From Bog-473 sp963754445 (lineage in GTDB: Bacteria > Actinomycetota > Acidimicrobiia > Acidimicrobiales > RAAP-2): a stretch of DNA of 64,000 bases. How positions within the stretch are numbered: position 1 is the stretch's first letter; each line of letters starts with the position of its first letter. The notes below the pieces were generated by a model. The model had not been told where the DNA came from, did not search any database, and saw only the letters and a program-made list of their open reading frames with translations. A program made the position numbers and the translations under genes. Location: assembly GCA_963754445.1 (NCBI GenBank), contig CAVWFT010000002.1, positions 248,001 to 312,000 on the forward strand. The letters are read 5' to 3'. This document shows positions 60,835 through 64,000 of this stretch, piece by piece.

Positions 60835-63598
60835 ATGAGCCACGACGACTCGATCCGGGTGAGCCCGAGCGGGAAGATCAACCGGTCGACAACAATCGGT
60901 GAAAGCCCCCGTGTCACGGGCGAAGTTCGGACCAGGTCGCACCGTTCCTCAAGAGAAGCTGCCTCAACGACGGTCAGCGATCGACCGATAACGAGGGGTG
61001 AGCGAGGGCGGAGGTGGATCGAACCGTTGCTGGAGCTGATCGGGCGGGAAGGTCGTCGATCGAGGACGAGCCGGGGGACCCCGGGGAACGGGACGTCTGC
61101 GCCCGCGTCTGCGCCCGCGTACTGCGTGCCCATCGACACGCCCGGCGCCGTGGTCGAGGCGTTCCTGCACCTGCCCGACGGTGTCGTCCTGGTCGACGGT
61201 TCGGGGACGATCGTCTGGGCCAACCGGTCGGCCGAGCGCATGTTCGAGCAGTCGGCCGACGAATGGGTGGGCCGCTCCGGTTTCGAACTGGTCCATCCCG
61301 ACGATCACGAAATGGTCCTCCGGTCGCTCACGACGATCTACGGCCGCGAAGTCGGAACGCCCATCGAGCTCCGCATCAAGGCTGCGTCGGGCTGGCGCCT
61401 CGTGGAGCTGGTCGGCACGACGATCCAGTGGTTCGGCCACGACACCGTGCTGCTCTGCCTGCGCGACCTGACCGAACGCCGGCGCTACGAACTGGCCCAC
61501 GACCAGGAGGCCCGCTTCCGCTCCCTCGTGCAGAACGCGCTGGCCGGTCCTCATGCTCGTCTCGGCGGGCGGCATCCTCCAATCAGCCTCCGGTGCCATC
61601 ACCCGCCTGCTCGGACACGACCCCGAGCTGTTGGAGCAGATGCCCTTCCTCGACCTCGTGGCCGAAGACGACCGGGCCGCGGCGCTCGCCGCACTCGAGC
61701 GGGCCGGCCAGGGAGCAACCTCCGTCCACCCCGTCACGATGAGGGTCGGGCTCCGGCGCCACGGCGGCGCCGGGGTCGTCCCTTTCGAGTTGAGCATCGT
61801 CAACCTGCTCGATGACCCCACGGTGGAGGGTTTCGTCGTCTCCGCGGTCGACGCCACGGCCCAGGTCCAGGCGGAGAAGGAGGCGTCGGACTCGTTCTCC
61901 CTCCTCTCGGCGACGCTCGACTCGACCGCAGACGGCATTCTCGTCGTCGACATGGACGGCAAGATCACCAGTTTCAACCGCCGCTTCGCCGAGACCTGGT
62001 GCATCCCGGAGGAATTCGTGGCCGAGCAACAGAACGCCTCGTCCCTCGCCTTCGCCTACGACCGCCTGGTCGAAACCGAGTCGTTCCTGTCCTACGACAC
62101 CGAGCTGGCCACGACTCCCGAGGCCGAGTGTTTCGACATCTTGGAATTCAAGGACGGCCGGGTAGTGGAGCGGTCGTCGAGGCCGCAGCGCGTCAACGGG
62201 CACGTGGTCGGCCGGGTCTTCAGCTATCGGGACGTGACCGACCGCAAGCACCTCGAGGACGAGCTGGCCTATCGGGCCTTCCACGACTCGTTGACCGGAC
62301 TGGCGAACAAGGCGCTCTTCCAGGACCGGCTCGACCATGCGCTGGCCCGGCACGAGAGGACCGGTGCGCACCTGGCGGTGCTGTTCCTCGACCTCGACGA
62401 CTTCAAGACGGTCAACGACAGCCTCGGCCACGGCGAGGGTGACAGGCTCCTCAAACAGGTGGCCCGCACCTTTACCGGTTGCCTGCGACCCTCGGATACC
62501 GCAGCCCGTCTGGGTGGTGACGAGTTCGCCATCCTCATCGAGGACGTGCACTCCCGCGAGTCCGTGACCGACGTGGCCCATCGCATCATCGACTCCCTGC
62601 GGCCACCCGTCCGGCTCGGCGGCAAGACGGTCGCCTCCGCCGGCTCCATCGGCATCGCCTTCGACGTGCCGGGGATCACGAGCGAGCAGCTGCTGCGCAA
62701 CGCCGACATCGCCATGTACAAGGCCAAGAGCCTGGGCAAGGACCGCTTCGAGGTGTACCGCGAAGAGATGCACCAGTCGGTGCTGGCCCGTATGGAGTTC
62801 GAACAGGATCTGCGCAAGGCGATCACCACCGGCGACCTGGTCGTCCATTACCAACCGATCATCGATCTGCAGACGCACCAGGTCATGGGTTTCGAGGCGC
62901 TCGTGCGCTGGTGCCATCCGAGCGGCCGACTGGTCGAGCCGGGGTTCTTCGTGCCCCTGGCCGAGGAACTGGGGATCGTGGGCGGCATCGACAGCTTCGT
63001 TCTCGACGCGGCATGCCGGCAGGCCCGTGCGTGGTCCGACGCCCGCGCCGGCCTCCCGCTCACCATGAGCATCAATCTCTCGGCCGGTGAGCTCGTCGAT
63101 CCCGAGCTGTCGGATCGGATCGCCGCCCAGATCGAACAGTGCGGCTTCGATCCTGCCTCGCTCGTCCTCGAGATCACGGAGAGCGCCATGCTCGCCGACA
63201 ACGAGGCCACCATGCGCACCTTGGCCAGGTTCCGCCAGCTCGGGATCCGCATCGCGCTGGACGACTTCGGCACCGGGTTCTCCTCGTTCTCCCACCTCGA
63301 CCATCTCCAGGTCGACATCGTCAAGATCGACAAGTCGTTCGTCCAGACCCTCGGCGGCCCCGACGACGACCGCGGTCTCGCCGCGGCGCTCCTGCAGCTG
63401 GCGCGCACGTTGGGCTACGAGACGATCGCCGAGGGTGTGGAGACCCCGGCCCAGGAGGAGCGCCTCCGGGCCCTCGGGTGCAGGCTGGCCCAGGGCTACC
63501 ACCTGGGGCGGCCGGTCGATGCCCACGCCGCCGGCAGGTTGCTCGGGCTCTCCGGCCCGGCGACCGATGCTCTGCAGAGCTCGCACCTCTCCGACTGA
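60835..63598 (+). CDS. PAS-PAS-GGDEF-EAL cyclic-di-GMP signalling protein (single-base frameshift)
   Basis: About 920 residues after repair. ATG 60835 is a tentative start; the first 100 residues are basic and disordered. A PAS domain begins about residue 105 (LHLPDGVVLVDGSGTIVWAN). A second and a third PAS-like region follow. The frame is lost at 61537-61541 (SLVQNA, then an extra C, then WPVLMLVSAGGILQS). The GGDEF domain has HDSLTGLANKALFQDRLDHA and the intact signature LGGDEFAIL near residue 560. The EAL domain has EALVRWCHPSGRLVEPGFF near 686 and DDFGTGFSSF near 808, so both cyclase and phosphodiesterase signatures are intact. This makes or degrades cyclic di-GMP and senses through PAS. 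Confidence 0.88.
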
Positions 63599-63663
63599 CG
63601 AAGAACCGGGGCACATCTGTGAAGTGACCGGTGGAGGGCCCCCAAGTGCGACATCATGGGCCG

Positions 63664-64000
63664 ATGCGAAAAACCCTCCTCGCCTCCGCCGCGCTTGCGT
63701 CGCTCCTGCTTCTCACGCTGCCAGGTGTGGCCCGGGCGACCTCGTCGTCGCCGACGTACTACGTCTCGCTCGGCGATTCCTACTCGGTCGGCTACCAGCC
63801 CGGCCTCGGCGCCACGACGGGCTACGCGGGCTACGTGACCGCCAAGACCCATCTCACGCTCAAGAACTTCGGCTGCGGGGGTGCCACGACCACGTCGATC
63901 CTCGACGACATCGGTTGTCCCGACGTCCTGCCCCACACCGCCGGCGTGGTGACCTACCCGACGACGACGCAGATCGCCGCCGCCGACGCCTTCATCGCTG
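63664..64000 (+). CDS. Secreted SGNH/GDSL hydrolase, truncated at the right edge
   Basis: The first 112 residues of a secreted esterase/lipase. The signal peptide (MRKTLLASAALASLLLLTLP) is cleaved near ARATS. The GDSY motif in YYVSLGDSYSVGYQPGLG carries the nucleophile Ser of the SGNH family. The C-terminal Asn and His motifs lie beyond the window. The Cys in NFGCGGATT is typical of actinobacterial secreted members. Substrate not predictable. Confidence 0.85.
   Translation, partial: MRKTLLASAALASLLLLTLPGVARATSSSPTYYVSLGDSYSVGYQPGLGATTGYAGYVTAKTHLTLKNFGCGGATTTSILDDIGCPDVLPHTAGVVTYPTTTQIAAADAFIA

Noticed and set aside
61583..63616. Minus-strand 677-codon frame opposite the GGDEF/EAL gene
   Set aside because: Antisense shadow.

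Overview
The window is about two-thirds G+C, uses many GTG starts and packs genes tightly with short overlaps. It carries families typical of Actinomycetota: two LLM-type F420-dependent oxidoreductases, DUF2510 motifs, DUF4328, DUF1206, DUF6325, an SCO6745-type protein, PLDc_N/SHOCT proteins and a GAP-family membrane protein. I infer an actinobacterium, possibly of the class Acidimicrobiia. There is no rRNA, tRNA, CRISPR array, integrase or transposase, and it reads as ordinary chromosome.

Layout. 1-2.7 kb: an aldehyde dehydrogenase and two F420 oxidoreductases, each broken by one single-base indel. 2.8-4.6 kb: a two-component system. 4.6-10 kb: a small unknown ORF, an 18-bp perfect palindrome, and a 1571-residue secreted protein with five nearly identical 405-bp repeats and five IPT/TIG domains. 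10.3-15.4 kb: a DUF2510/DUF4328 membrane protein and a phosphate-uptake operon in the order pstB-pstS-pstC-pstA behind a Pho-box-like site. 15.5-20.5 kb: a collinear set of six genes (heme-binding-type barrel, acyl-CoA dehydrogenase, M20 amidohydrolase, SDR, NIPSNAP-like, cupin). 20.8-25.3 kb: membrane proteins and PH-domain proteins. 25.2-27.1 kb: a P450 and its TetR with a 35-bp operator-like palindrome. 27.2-29.8 kb: a large GT-C-like membrane protein.

30-39.4 kb is the most interesting metabolic block, two divergent three-gene arms. The left arm has an APC permease, a choline-kinase-like phosphotransferase and a dimethylglycine-dehydrogenase-like flavoprotein with a GcvT-type domain. The right arm has a glycerol-kinase-like FGGY kinase and two flavoproteins of GlpA and GlpB type. 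The kinase has lost the arginine that contacts glycerol in the classical enzyme, so an undescribed amino-alcohol or polyol pathway is plausible.

39.4-51.3 kb holds small SHOCT/PLDc_N proteins, a DUF2252 protein, an MBL-fold hydrolase, a secreted beta-helix protein, an M24-TetR operon with its own operator cluster, a DUF302 protein preceded by a 62-residue CxxC protein, and an NmrA/SDR pair. 51.3-52.3 kb is a roughly 1-kb gene-poor stretch with a possible ABC-ATPase remnant and twin 18-bp palindromes. 52.3-57 kb holds a GH29 fucosidase, a secreted tripeptidyl-aminopeptidase-type hydrolase, a YbhN-like membrane protein and a second PLDc_N/SHOCT protein. 57-64 kb has a CPA1 antiporter, an AT-rich array of about seven AATCTA-type boxes directly before an AAA+ ATPase gene, a DUF5995 protein, a PAS-GGDEF-EAL protein (one frameshift) and a truncated SGNH hydrolase.

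Six genes carry exactly one 1-bp indel each, mostly in or beside short G or C runs. Undoing the indel restores full-length proteins, so consensus errors are the simplest explanation and true pseudogenisation is the alternative.
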